Source: an uncultured Clostridium sp.
GTDB lineage: Bacteria > Bacillota > Clostridia > TANB77 > CAG-508
Length of the DNA: 64,000 nt
Assembly: GCA_900553015.1 (NCBI GenBank)
Contig: USBY01000001.1
Span: 62,001-126,000 of the forward strand
Direction: 5' to 3'
The translations under genes were made by a program, and so were the position numbers. This document shows, piece by piece, positions 33,883 to 43,010 of the stretch; the first letter of the stretch is position 1; each line of letters opens with the position of its first letter. The notes beneath the pieces were generated by a model. The model had not been told where the DNA came from and made no database searches. It saw only the letters and a list, made by a program, of their open reading frames with translations.

Positions 33883-34058
33883 TTATTATTAAATTGTTGA
33901 TAACTACTTTTTTTCTTATATGTTTTCCACACCATTTCTTCTATATAAGAAAAGTTGCTTCGCTACATGTACAGATTGCTTCGCAATCGCACGATCATAA
34001 GTAACTTAACCTTATTGCTTCAGAAAAATCTAGCGATTTTTTCTACGCAATAAAAAAA
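33883..34058. other. structured spacer between tRNA-Asp and tRNA-Phe
   Basis: 176 bp, unusually long for a tRNA operon. It contains repeated GCTTCGC motifs, a small hairpin ATTGCttcGCAAT, and a larger nested hairpin at about 34010-34053 (TTATTGC paired with GCAATAA around a run of A/T pairs) that could end transcription before tRNA-Phe in part. No gene seen. Confidence 0.5.
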
Positions 34059-34135
34059 TGGCGACCCGGAACGGGCTCGAACCGTCGACCTCTAGCGTGA
34101 CAGGCTAGCGTTCTAACCAACTGAACTACCGGGCC
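34059..34135 (-). tRNA. tRNA-Asp(GTC)
   Basis: 77 bases with encoded CCA. Acceptor GGCCCGG/CCGGGTC, anticodon loop CTGTCAC (anticodon GTC) and T-arm GGTTCGAGCC fold normally. 12 bp downstream of tRNA-Val. Confidence 0.97.
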
Positions 34136-34147
34136 GTATAAGAAAAG

Positions 34148-34223
34148 TGGTGGTCGCAATAGGGCTCGAACCTATGACCCCCTGCTTGTAAGGCAGATGC
34201 TCTCCCAGCTGAGCTATGCGACC
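34148..34223 (-). tRNA. tRNA-Val(TAC)
   Basis: 76 bases with encoded CCA. Acceptor GGTCGCA/TGCGACC, anticodon loop TTACAAG (anticodon TAC) and T-arm GGTTCGAGCC. First tRNA of the operon. Confidence 0.97.
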
Positions 34224-34243
34224 GTTTTCTTCCGACGAGTTTT

Positions 34244-34272
34244 AGTATACTATGTTTTTAATTTTCTGTCAA
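34244..34272 (-). promoter_or_regulatory. promoter of the Val-Asp-Phe tRNA operon
   Basis: TTGACA and TATACT on the reverse strand with a 17-bp spacer, about 20 bp before tRNA-Val. Strong match to the sigma-A consensus, as expected for stable RNA. Confidence 0.85.
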
Positions 34273-34378
34273 TACTTTTTTTAATTTTTTTTATTTTATC
34301 TTTTAAATTTTTTTATATTATTTAAAGAATCCCTTATTTATTAACGTTTTTGCGCTATCTTTATTTAATAATTATTTT

Positions 34379-34449
34379 CCAAAATAATAAAGTATAGTTC
34401 TTATACCCTATTATTTTGGAAGAAAAAAAGGTCCTAAGACCTTTTTTAA
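34379..34449 (-). terminator. terminator of hup, with a second hairpin behind it
   Basis: Stem 34424-34433 with 34438-34447 (10 bp, loop CTAA, U-run on the reverse strand) lies 35 bp after hup. A second 11-bp inverted repeat (34379-34389 with 34409-34419) follows immediately and may act as back-up or processing signal. Confidence 0.75.
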
Positions 34450-34484
34450 TATGAATTCATATTTTTTAATATATAAAAATTCAA

Positions 34485-34763
34485 TTATTTTTTGTTTACT
34501 AAATCTTTTAAAGCTTTTCCAGCTTTGAATACTGGAGCTTTTGATGCAGGTATTTTTATTTCTTCTTTAGTTTGAGGATTTCTTCCTTTTCTAGCAGCTC
34601 TTTTTCTAACTTCGAAAGATCCAAATCCAACTAATTGAACTTTATCACCTTTTACTAAAGATTCTGTAATTACATCTACGAATGCATTTACTGATGCTTC
34701 AGCACTTTTTTTTGTTTCTCCTGTTTTTGCAGCGATTGCTGCGATTAAATCAGCTTTGTTCAT
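34485..34763 (-). CDS. hup: HU family DNA-binding protein
   Basis: 92 residues. [43 protein letters not shown] and [16 protein letters not shown] are canonical HU. The beta-arm with GRNPQT binds and bends DNA; HU is the main nucleoid protein of Firmicutes. Cleaner, more biased codon use than the neighbours suggests high expression. AGGAGG ribosome site, own terminator. Confidence 0.97.
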   Translation of the reverse strand: MNKADLIAAIAAKTGETKKSAEASVNAFVDVITESLVKGDKVQLVGFGSFEVRKRAARKGRNPQTKEEIKIPASKAPVFKAGKALKDLVNKK

Positions 34764-34940
34764 TTAAATTACCTCCTAATAATTGTGTTTATGTAGTGCT
34801 TTGAAATGCCTACTAAATCTTATATTCGCCAATTTTTACTAAAATCCTTCTTTTTTTTTATTATTTTTTTGTTCAAACCTCTTTCTCTCTAAGAAAAGCT
34901 GGTTTTTTTTACCATTTATTTCACAACATACAATCTTCTA

Positions 34941-36569
34941 TTATCTATATATACCAAGCTTTTCAAGCAATTTGTATATCTTTTGTCCATATGGAATCAT
35001 GTAAAATTCTTCTTTTGATAAAATTTTTAATACTACCACTGATATTGCGTAAATTACCACAGCAAATATAATTGCTATTAGTGTTGCCAAAGCTTGTGAT
35101 ATTATTCCTAAAAGTACATTATATATGAATAACGAACAAATTGACATTATAATTGTTGCAATTATCGGTTTTATTAAAAAGTTTCCAACATTTAAATTCA
35201 ATTTTACATTTCTTCTTAATGTAGTAAATGCTATTGAAAAAGCTACCATATGACATACTACAGAACCAATAGCAGCTCCATTTGCCCCAAAAGATGGATT
35301 TGAAACTAAAAGTAAATTTATAACAAGTTTTGCTAGCATTCCACACCCTAATGAAATTGCAGGTACCATAACTTTACCAATTCCTTGCAAAGTTCCATTA
35401 ATAGTTTGGTCTAATATAGTAAAAATTATAGTTAGTGAAGATATCTGTAATAATAATGCTCCTTCTGGTTGTGCAGGATATAGTAAATGCAATATTGGAT
35501 CTGCAAAAACTATCATTCCTATTGTACAAGGAAGTCCTATAAGCATACTAGCCATTAAAGAAAATGAAACTCTTTTTGTTGTCGTTTCTTTATCTCCACT
35601 TGCAATTGCTCTAGAAATAGTCGGAACTAATGCTGTTGCAAAAGCAATATTGATTGACAAAGGCAATGAAGTTAATGTATCAACTTTTCCTCCTAATATT
35701 CCATATTGTGCTTTTGCATCTGATTCTGTCATAAATTTCTTAAGTCCACTTACAACAGTGAACGAATCTATATTTTTATTAAAAGATGACATTATTGAAC
35801 TTAATGACATCGGTATTGAAACACTTAATATTTTTTTTACAATACTTTTAACATTTTGATATTTATAATTTACAGTTTCTTTTAATTCTTTTGCTCTTTC
35901 AGTTCTTGTTATTCTATAAAATCTTACCAAATACATAAAGCTCATAAATATTGACAATGTTGTTGCAACATTTGCTGCAGCTGCCATCCAAACAGTATTT
36001 CCATTAGTCATTTTATAAACAATTTCTACTATTATTATTACTAATACCGTCTTAAATACTTGTTCTAATGTTTGTGACCTAGCAGTTACTCTCATTGCTT
36101 GTTTTCCATTACAATATCCTCTAAGTACTGCGGCTACAGTTACAAAAAATACTGCTGGTGATAATGTAATTAATGTATATTTTGCTTCTGGAATATTAAG
36201 CCAATATGTTGCAATAATATCTGCTCCAAAGAATAACAATAAAGTTCCTACTAATCCGATTATTGCAAATGTAGCTAATGCTACCTTAAATATTCTTATT
36301 GCACCTTTATGATCTCCCTTTGCAGTTCTTTCTGCTACCAACTTAGAAATTGCATTTGGAACTCCAATTGATGATAATGTAAGTAATAATGCATATATTT
36401 GATAAGATCCTGAATATATTGCATTTCCTTGATCTCCAAAACCATCTTTATTTGTAAGGTATAAGTTATATACCAAACCTAACAATTTAATAAGTACCTG
36501 AGAAAACATTAGCGAAAGTACTGCTTGCATAAAGCCTTCCTTTAGCACTTTATTTTTTTGTTTTTTCAT
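34941..36569 (-). CDS. MOP-superfamily lipid/oligosaccharide flippase (SpoVB / YtgP-MurJ-like)
   Basis: 542 residues, about 14 membrane helices. The start GFMQAVLSLMFSQVLIKLLG and IYALLLTLSSIGVPNAISKLVAERTAKGD are typical of the polysaccharide biosynthesis/SpoVB family; GTLQGIGKVMVPAISLGCG is the second-half signature. Members flip lipid-linked sugars; in Firmicutes the YtgP branch is the lipid II flippase MurJ and SpoVB is a sporulation paralogue. I cannot separate these by eye. Single gene with its own promoter. Confidence 0.85.
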   Translation of the reverse strand: MKKQKNKVLKEGFMQAVLSLMFSQVLIKLLGLVYNLYLTNKDGFGDQGNAIYSGSYQIYALLLTLSSIGVPNAISKLVAERTAKGDHKGAIRIFKVALATFAIIGLVGTLLLFFGADIIATYWLNIPEAKYTLITLSPAVFFVTVAAVLRGYCNGKQAMRVTARSQTLEQVFKTVLVIIIVEIVYKMTNGNTVWMAAAANVATTLSIFMSFMYLVRFYRITRTERAKELKETVNYKYQNVKSIVKKILSVSIPMSLSSIMSSFNKNIDSFTVVSGLKKFMTESDAKAQYGILGGKVDTLTSLPLSINIAFATALVPTISRAIASGDKETTTKRVSFSLMASMLIGLPCTIGMIVFADPILHLLYPAQPEGALLLQISSLTIIFTILDQTINGTLQGIGKVMVPAISLGCGMLAKLVINLLLVSNPSFGANGAAIGSVVCHMVAFSIAFTTLRRNVKLNLNVGNFLIKPIIATIIMSICSLFIYNVLLGIISQALATLIAIIFAVVIYAISVVVLKILSKEEFYMIPYGQKIYKLLEKLGIYR

Positions 36570-36611
36570 ATTTAAATCCTTTCTTTTTTCTATTGTATTA
36601 AACTAAATCAT

Positions 36612-36640
36612 ATTATATTAATAAATTCTTTCATATTCAA
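36612..36640 (-). promoter_or_regulatory. promoter of the flippase-like gene
   Basis: TTGAAT and TATAAT on the reverse strand, 17-bp spacer, about 45 bp before the ATG at 36569. Confidence 0.65.
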
Positions 36641-36755
36641 GTATTCAATATGACTTTTTTTTATAAAATAGCGCAAATATCTTGTTTTTTTTCTCATTTT
36701 ATAGGATAATATATATGTATATTTTTACAGATTTAAATGAAAGTGGTGGAATGTT

Positions 36756-39086
36756 TTGAAACTTTTTGATAAATTTTTAAAGAAATTAAAAACTAATAGA
36801 AATACTTTTTTAACATATATATTAACACTTATTTCTATATATATTTTGGTAGATAGAGTTGTAGAATTATTATTCCTATTTTTTAGTGGAATATCTTTAT
36901 CTTATTGGGGACCAATTCAATATACGCTAGCAATAGCCTGCCCTATTTTTGCATTTTTATTTTCGGGTTCCTCATCGTTTACAAAATCAGATAAAACAAA
37001 GCTCTCATTTATGTATACATATATAGTGGTTTTATATACCATTGTAATATCAATGGTTGTACAATGGATGAATGAAGTTTTATGGATTCTATTAATGTCT
37101 GTACCTAATTATCTAGACATAATTACTACTTCTTCAGAATTAATAAAGCCAGCATTTACAGCTATCGCTTTATATTTACCATTAACCACATTCTTTATGG
37201 TATTTAAATTTATTTATACAAAACTTAATGATACTTTGGATATAAAAGACTCTATATTAGATTTTAATGGAATAGATTTATCTCCTGCTCCAAAAAATAT
37301 TGGACCATATACTTGCGAAAATATTCTTTGTATGGATTCTGAACTTGGCAAACCTGCTGTAATCGCAGAAGATAAAAGATTTGAATCTACATTAATAGTT
37401 GGTCCTTCAGGTACAGGAAAAACAACTATGGTAATAGAACCAATGGTAGCAAGAGATATTGAAAAGAAACTATTTTTTGAAGAAAATGCTAAAGAGATGG
37501 GATTTACAGCACTAAAAACTGGAATTGCTACTCTTAATGCACCATATAATAATGACTTTTTAAACAAACACTTTAATTTAAATATGTTAAAGCCTGTTGA
37601 AAGTAAATTAAAAATTTATAAAACATATATGAAGAAAATGATTATAGATTCTTCATCTGATGATATTAAATATAAAAATTTAGGAATTACAGCTATTTCT
37701 CCAGACTTTTCTTCTATAGAAAATATGATGAAAATAGCAGACAACTTTAATATTCCTTATAATTTAATTGATCCAGATAATCCAGATTCTATAGGTATAA
37801 ATCCATTTATATTCGAGGATCCATTAAAAACTGCAATAGCTATTTCTTCTGCTTTAAGAAGTATGTATCAAACAACACATACAGATGTAGAAGAAGCATT
37901 TCGTGATAATGTAGCAACACAAGCTATCGAAAACTTATCTATATTACTAAAAGTTATGTATCCAAAATTAAATGATGGAGATTTACCAAACTTATCAGAT
38001 ATGTTAGAAATGCTTACAGATTTCGATTTAGCAGAAGAAATGTGTAGAAAAATGGAATATGATGATGAATTATCTGTTCAATATAAAATGCTAATAGCTT
38101 ATTTTAAAAAGAACTTCTATAGAAGTGGTTCTGGAAGAGCAGATACAGAAAAATTCGTATACTCTGCTGTTACACAGTTAGATAATTTATTAAGAATTGA
38201 AGGTGTTAGAGACATCCTTTGTAACCGTAACAATAACATTAATTTTGATGAAGCTCTTGAAAATGGCGAAGTTACATTTGTATGTACTCGTAGAGGTGAC
38301 TTAGGTGCTGCTACACACAAAGCATTTGGACTATTCTTTATATTATTAATGCAAAACTCTGTTTTAAGAAGACCTGGTAACGAGAAAAATAGAGTTCCAC
38401 ACTTCTTATATATAGATGAATTTCCAGATTTCATATGCAAAGATATAGATGTTATCTTTACTTTATATAGAAAATATCGTGTTGGTACATTAATCGCAGC
38501 TCAAAACTTAGAACAATTAGGAAGTAAAGTTTACTCAAGATACAGACAAACAATTCTTGCAAACTGTAGTAATAAGTTACTATTTGGTGGCGCTACTCCA
38601 GATGATAGAGAATGGTGGTCTAAAGAATTTGGTAATAAGAGAAAATGGAAATTCAAAAATGATTATCATACATCAAAAGGTACTTATGATGAAAAATATG
38701 GTCAAATAGAATATGGTTGGACAGAATACTTTAAACCAGATAAACTTGGTTCTTTAAAAGCAAAACAATGTGCTTATAAAATATTAAATCCTAAAGGTGG
38801 AATCCAAGTTGGAAAAGGTAAAGTTGATCATGTAGATTCAAAATATAAAGAAAAACAAAAAGTAAAATTCTTTAACTTTGAAAAATTCACAAGCGGTATT
38901 TCTGATGAATCAGATTCTAGATTAAGAAGAAAACCTAAATTTAATTATGGAAATGTAGATTTTACAGATACTAATAATTCAGCAGAAATAGATCCAATAA
39001 AAACAGATACATCAGATTCAAATTTCTTATTTGATAATGATGATGCAATAATCGTAGATTTAAAAAGAGGAAATTCTAACAAATAG
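36756..39086 (+). CDS. VirD4/TraG-like membrane-anchored ATPase, orphan
   Basis: 776 residues. Four membrane helices in the first 155 residues, then a RecA-like ATPase with Walker A GPSGTGKT (216-223) and Walker B FLYIDEFPDF (about 549-558), and an acidic C-terminal tail. This is the layout of type IV coupling proteins, which feed DNA or protein to a secretion channel. A long insert after Walker A (about 235-310) is unusual. TTG start behind GGTGG. No relaxase, VirB4 or pilus gene is near, so it is either an orphan with its own job or a relic. It converges with the winged-helix gene at 39137. Confidence 0.85.
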   Translation: MKLFDKFLKKLKTNRNTFLTYILTLISIYILVDRVVELLFLFFSGISLSYWGPIQYTLAIACPIFAFLFSGSSSFTKSDKTKLSFMYTYIVVLYTIVISMVVQWMNEVLWILLMSVPNYLDIITTSSELIKPAFTAIALYLPLTTFFMVFKFIYTKLNDTLDIKDSILDFNGIDLSPAPKNIGPYTCENILCMDSELGKPAVIAEDKRFESTLIVGPSGTGKTTMVIEPMVARDIEKKLFFEENAKEMGFTALKTGIATLNAPYNNDFLNKHFNLNMLKPVESKLKIYKTYMKKMIIDSSSDDIKYKNLGITAISPDFSSIENMMKIADNFNIPYNLIDPDNPDSIGINPFIFEDPLKTAIAISSALRSMYQTTHTDVEEAFRDNVATQAIENLSILLKVMYPKLNDGDLPNLSDMLEMLTDFDLAEEMCRKMEYDDELSVQYKMLIAYFKKNFYRSGSGRADTEKFVYSAVTQLDNLLRIEGVRDILCNRNNNINFDEALENGEVTFVCTRRGDLGAATHKAFGLFFILLMQNSVLRRPGNEKNRVPHFLYIDEFPDFICKDIDVIFTLYRKYRVGTLIAAQNLEQLGSKVYSRYRQTILANCSNKLLFGGATPDDREWWSKEFGNKRKWKFKNDYHTSKGTYDEKYGQIEYGWTEYFKPDKLGSLKAKQCAYKILNPKGGIQVGKGKVDHVDSKYKEKQKVKFFNFEKFTSGISDESDSRLRRKPKFNYGNVDFTDTNNSAEIDPIKTDTSDSNFLFDNDDAIIVDLKRGNSNK

Positions 39087-39104
39087 AATTTCCCTTGCAT
39101 ATAA

Positions 39105-39136
39105 AAAGTCGCTATATTGTTATAGCGACTTTCTTT
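39105..39136. terminator. bidirectional terminator
   Basis: A perfect 12-bp stem (39105-39116 with 39121-39132), loop TTGT, A-run before and T-run after, between two convergent genes. Confidence 0.9.
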
Positions 39137-40078
39137 TTAATCTTCTAATAGTTTTAATTCAACATTTGCAACTTTATATTTATTTGTATTTTCATCTAAT
39201 TTGAATTCGATTAAAGTATCTTCTAATGATTCCTTATTTTGTCTTAAATCTGTTGTAAAATATAGTTTTATTTTTGATATTTCTAATCCTTTTGTTACAA
39301 TTAATTTAAATGTTTCTGCAGTATGTTTTTCATCTTCACAAACAAATATTAATTGTGGCATAATTGGAAATCCAGAATCTCCTGGTACAAAATTATCGTA
39401 AAAATCTTGATATAATCTCATTTTTTCTACTAATTTATTTTTCCAATCTTCTTCTCTTCTTACAACTTCGAATAAGAAAGAAATTGATTTATTATTTTTA
39501 GTTAATTTAACACTGCCACCTGATGCCTTAAAAGGTTTTGCTAATGTTTTAGCTGTAAGCTGTGGTTTTACAACATATGAATCAAAAGCTTTAACTTTTC
39601 TTAAATAAGCAAGTAATGTTTGGTTTCCTGCTAATCTTTTCTTAATTAATGCAACTGGTTTAACATTGTCTGTTGGTTGCCATTTACACTCTATATCTCT
39701 TGAATTTAACAAATATTTTCCCATTTTTTCTAGACAATATATTCTATATATTCCCTTTCCATCTTCTGAATGGAAATAATATCTTGTTAATATTTTTGTT
39801 TTTATTAATTGTTCTAATTTCTTATTTAATTTATCTTGAGATTTTATTTCTATTCCCTTTATTTGTAATAATTGATAAATTTGTCTTGATGTAATAAATT
39901 CAAATTCATTTACTATTTCTAGAATTTTAAAATGAATATCTGTAATATGTCCTAAATTAATTTTGTTTATGATTTGATTCATTGAAACATAACCATCTTT
40001 ACCGTCAAATACTTTAATTTCACCTTCTCTTATTGCAAATGGTGATACTTCTGCTTTTATTTGACTATCCTCTACCAT
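39137..40078 (-). CDS. winged-helix protein resembling the replication-relaxation family
   Basis: 313 residues, soluble. Residues 30-125 look like a winged-helix unit (FKILEIVNEFEFITSRQIYQ, then KLEQLIKTKILTRYYF); the C-terminal part has SISFLFEVVRREEDW and VEKMRLYQDFYDN, like the nuclease-like C-terminal region of replication-relaxation proteins. Those are common on conjugative and plasmid-type elements, which agrees with the VirD4-like gene facing it. The assignment is by pattern only. AGGAGG ribosome site; followed, 13 bp before it, by the S1 protein gene on the same strand. Confidence 0.6.
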   Translation of the reverse strand: MVEDSQIKAEVSPFAIREGEIKVFDGKDGYVSMNQIINKINLGHITDIHFKILEIVNEFEFITSRQIYQLLQIKGIEIKSQDKLNKKLEQLIKTKILTRYYFHSEDGKGIYRIYCLEKMGKYLLNSRDIECKWQPTDNVKPVALIKKRLAGNQTLLAYLRKVKAFDSYVVKPQLTAKTLAKPFKASGGSVKLTKNNKSISFLFEVVRREEDWKNKLVEKMRLYQDFYDNFVPGDSGFPIMPQLIFVCEDEKHTAETFKLIVTKGLEISKIKLYFTTDLRQNKESLEDTLIEFKLDENTNKYKVANVELKLLED

Positions 40079-40091
40079 CTTAAATTCCTCC

Positions 40092-40577
40092 TTAACATAT
40101 TATTAATTTTATTTTTTTCTTTTCCGGAATAATTTTTTTAATAAAAACATCCACCTGTTTTCCATATTCTATTCCTTCTTGATATTCAGCCATTCCTACT
40201 AAATTTGGTTTTAGCTCTATAAAAATACCATTTTTATGAGCTTCTGTATTTCTTATAATACCTTTTACTTTTGTTCCTTCTTTAAACAATTTTGCATTTT
40301 CTTCCCATGTTCCTAGCAATTCTTTATAAGTAAACATTATTCTGTTATTTTCTTTATCTATGCTTTTTACTTTAACATTTACTTCTTGTCCTATAGAAAA
40401 TCTATCAAATGGGCTTTTTATTCTTGCTACAGACATATCTTCTATATGCAATAATCCTACTACTCCATTTTTCAGTTCTATAAAAGCTCCATATGGCTGA
40501 ATACTTTTTATTTTACCTTGTACTATCATGTCCTCTTTTAAAGAATCGTCAAATGGAATATATTTTTTGTAGCTCAT
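40092..40577 (-). CDS. S1 RNA-binding domain protein
   Basis: 161 residues with two S1/OB domains: residues about 14-85 (GKIKSIQPYGAFIELKNG..GLLHIEDMS) and a shorter one at 100-160 (GTKVKGIIRNTEAHKNGIFI). Such small S1 proteins bind RNA and often associate with ribosomes or degradation enzymes. Lies between the pseudouridine synthase gene and the winged-helix gene, all on one strand. GGAGAAA ribosome site. Confidence 0.85.
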   Translation of the reverse strand: MSYKKYIPFDDSLKEDMIVQGKIKSIQPYGAFIELKNGVVGLLHIEDMSVARIKSPFDRFSIGQEVNVKVKSIDKENNRIMFTYKELLGTWEENAKLFKEGTKVKGIIRNTEAHKNGIFIELKPNLVGMAEYQEGIEYGKQVDVFIKKIIPEKKKIKLIIC

Positions 40578-40645
40578 TCTTTTTTCTCCTTATCTTATGT
40601 ATAATCTTTTATTATTATATAGTTTTATTTTAATATAATCAATAT

Positions 40646-41374
40646 TTATTTTATTAATTCTTCTATTTCTTTATTTGTCAATAGTCTATATTGGCCTATT
40701 TTTAAATTCTTTACACTTATTTTTCCAATTGCAGCCCTATGCAAAGCAAGCACTGGTTTATTTATAGCTTTACACATTCTTCTAATTTGCCTGTTTTTAC
40801 CTTCATGTATTATTATTTGAAATCTAGAAATATTTTTATTTTCATCTACTTTTAAAATCTTTGTTTTAGCTGGCTTTGTTAAATAATCACCTATGTCTAC
40901 CCCATTTTCTAATTTTTGCATATCTTCTTTTGTTACCTTACCTCGTACTGTAACATTATATGTCTTCTCGACTTCATGACTTGGATGTGTAACTTTATTA
41001 ACAAATTCCCCATCATTTGATAATATAAGTGCTCCAGAAGTATACATGTCTAAACGACCAACCGGAACTATTCTTGTCTTTATATCTTTTAATAAATCCA
41101 TAACTGTATCACGCTTAAATTGATCTTTTACAGTTGTTACATATCCAATTGGTTTATTTAATAAAATATAGATTTTTTCATCTTGTCTTTTTAAAATTTT
41201 GCCATCTACTTCCACAAAATCTTGATATGGATCTATTTTAGTTCCTAATGTTGTTATAGTTTTTTCATTTACCTTTACTCTTCCTTCTAATATTATTTCT
41301 TCGCATTTTCTTCTTGAAGCTATCCCATTATCTGCTAAAAATTTTTGAAGTCTAACTTCATTTTTTTCTTCCAT
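40646..41374 (-). CDS. pseudouridine synthase, RsuA/RluB family
   Basis: 242 residues. N-terminal S4 domain (RLQKFLADNGIASRRKCEE) followed by the catalytic domain with VGRLDMYTSGALILSNDGE, where the Asp is catalytic, and HEGKNRQIRRMCKAINKPV. Modifies a uridine in 23S or 16S rRNA. RluB is the most common member in Firmicutes, but RsuA or RluF cannot be excluded. Confidence 0.92.
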   Translation of the reverse strand: MEEKNEVRLQKFLADNGIASRRKCEEIILEGRVKVNEKTITTLGTKIDPYQDFVEVDGKILKRQDEKIYILLNKPIGYVTTVKDQFKRDTVMDLLKDIKTRIVPVGRLDMYTSGALILSNDGEFVNKVTHPSHEVEKTYNVTVRGKVTKEDMQKLENGVDIGDYLTKPAKTKILKVDENKNISRFQIIIHEGKNRQIRRMCKAINKPVLALHRAAIGKISVKNLKIGQYRLLTNKEIEELIK

Positions 41375-41490
41375 ATTTTTTCCCCTTTTTATGTATAATT
41401 TATTTTTTTATGCATATTATAATATTAAGTTATGTTTTTAATTTTCTTTTTATTCTGTTTTTAATGGAATAAAAAGATTTATATAGATCT

Positions 41491-41519
41491 TCCAGTACTG
41501 TTCTAGTACTGGATTTTTT
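41491..41519 (+). terminator. plus-strand oriented terminator between two reverse-strand genes
   Basis: 9-bp stem (41491-41499 with 41505-41513), loop GTTCT, followed on the plus strand by six T. On the reverse strand no U-run follows, so it would not efficiently stop rluD transcription. See findings. Confidence 0.6.
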
Positions 41520-41521
41520 AC

Positions 41522-42451
41522 TTAAACATCAATTACTCTGTTTTCTAATAATTTTAGAACATTATTAAAATACTCCGGTAATGGTGCTTCTATTTTCATT
41601 TTTTTGCCTGTTATTGGATGTACAAATTCTATACTTTCAGCATGTAGCATTTGCCCTTCTACATTAAATTCATTTTTTCCATTTGAATATACACCATCAC
41701 CAACAATAGGATATCCAATTGTTGACAAGTGAACTCTAATTTGATGCGTTCTTCCTGTTTCTATATTTACTTTTAACAATGTATAGCCCTGGTATCTTTT
41801 TAAAACTTTAAAATGTGTTATAGCATTTTTTCCGTTCTTATCTATATCCATTTTCTTTCTATCTTTTTTACTTCTTCCTATTGGCATATCTATCGTTGCT
41901 TCATTATCTTTTACTATTCCTTTAACCAAAGCTATATATGTCTTTTTTACCTTGTGATTCTTTATTTGCTCTGATATATTTAGATGTGCTTTATCACATT
42001 TAGCTACAATTAATACTCCAGAAGTGTCCTTATCTAGTCTATGTACAATTCCAGGTCTTTTTTCTCCTCCTATACCTGATAGTGAATCTTTACATCTATA
42101 TAATAAAGCATTTACTAATGTTCCTGTATAATTTCCATTTGCAGGATGAACGACCATTCCTTTTGCTTTATTTACAACAATTATATATTCATCTTCATAT
42201 AAAACATCTATGTCAATGTTTTCTGGTATAAGCTCTGTTTCTTTTACTTCTGGAATTTCTACAGAAACTATATCATTTAATTTAACTTTATATGACACTT
42301 TTACTTTTTTATCATTTACAAGTATTTTTCCTTCTTCTAACAACTTTTGTGTTGCAACTCTTGTAATATTTTCATTCAAAATAGGTATTATCTTGTCAAT
42401 TCTACAATTAACATTTTCTTCTCCTATTTTATATTTCTCCACCTTTATCAT
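41522..42451 (-). CDS. rluD: RluA/RluD family pseudouridine synthase
   Basis: 309 residues. N-terminal S4 domain (CRIDKIIPILNENITRVATQ), catalytic domain with GIVHRLDKDTSGVLIVAKCD (catalytic Asp near 140) and TGRTHQIRVHLSTIGYPIVGD. Makes pseudouridines in 23S rRNA helix 69 if it is true RluD; other RluA-family positions are possible. The start overlaps the lspA end by 23 bp, the common lspA-rluD pairing of Firmicutes. Confidence 0.93.
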   Translation of the reverse strand: MIKVEKYKIGEENVNCRIDKIIPILNENITRVATQKLLEEGKILVNDKKVKVSYKVKLNDIVSVEIPEVKETELIPENIDIDVLYEDEYIIVVNKAKGMVVHPANGNYTGTLVNALLYRCKDSLSGIGGEKRPGIVHRLDKDTSGVLIVAKCDKAHLNISEQIKNHKVKKTYIALVKGIVKDNEATIDMPIGRSKKDRKKMDIDKNGKNAITHFKVLKRYQGYTLLKVNIETGRTHQIRVHLSTIGYPIVGDGVYSNGKNEFNVEGQMLHAESIEFVHPITGKKMKIEAPLPEYFNNVLKLLENRVIDV

Positions 42452-43001
42452 CCTTTTCTTTTTTTATCTTTCCCATTCTTACATTATTAGCATACATTGC
42501 AAAGAACAATGCTAATAAAATCCATCCTAAAACTATAAATATATCTGCCAAATTAAAATTTGGAAAATTTATTAATTCTGAAACATCTATAAAATCTACT
42601 ACAAACCCTTTAAATATTCTATCTATAAGATTACTAAATCCACCAGCAAGAACCATGGAAATAGCAAATCCAGTTTTTTTATCTATTTGGTTTGCTTGCA
42701 TACTTATGAATTTTATTATTATTCCCAAAACTATAATATTAACTACAATAAATGAAAATGTACTATTTTGCCCTATTCCAAAAGCTCCTCCTCTATTTTG
42801 AACTGTATGGAATTTTAACACTCCTGGAATTAAAGCTATATCTTTATTTATAAAAATAAATTTTGTTATTTGGTCTATTAGTAACAATATAAGAACAATT
42901 ATAAAAATCTTTTTTAATACTTTTCTTTTAGCTAATTTCTCCTGTTCTTCTCTTTCTCTAACTTTTTGAGTTAAAGTTTTTGATTCTTGATTTTCTTCCA
43001 T
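42429..43001 (-). CDS. lspA: lipoprotein signal peptidase
   Basis: 190 residues, longer than usual because of a charged 30-residue N-terminal extension. Four membrane helices; the aspartyl pair is in SNLIDRI and FNLADIFIVLG. FHTVQNRGGAFGI is the conserved substrate loop. It cleaves prolipoprotein signal peptides after lipidation. AGGAGG ribosome site. Operon: large membrane protein, lspA, rluD. Confidence 0.95.
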   Translation of the reverse strand: MEENQESKTLTQKVREREEQEKLAKRKVLKKIFIIVLILLLIDQITKFIFINKDIALIPGVLKFHTVQNRGGAFGIGQNSTFSFIVVNIIVLGIIIKFISMQANQIDKKTGFAISMVLAGGFSNLIDRIFKGFVVDFIDVSELINFPNFNLADIFIVLGWILLALFFAMYANNVRMGKIKKEKDDKGGEI

Positions 43002-43010
43002 ATATCCTCC

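Noticed and set aside
36756..40078. Complete integrative conjugative element
   Set aside because: No relaxase, integrase, VirB4 or mating-channel genes are seen on either side; neighbours are ordinary housekeeping genes.
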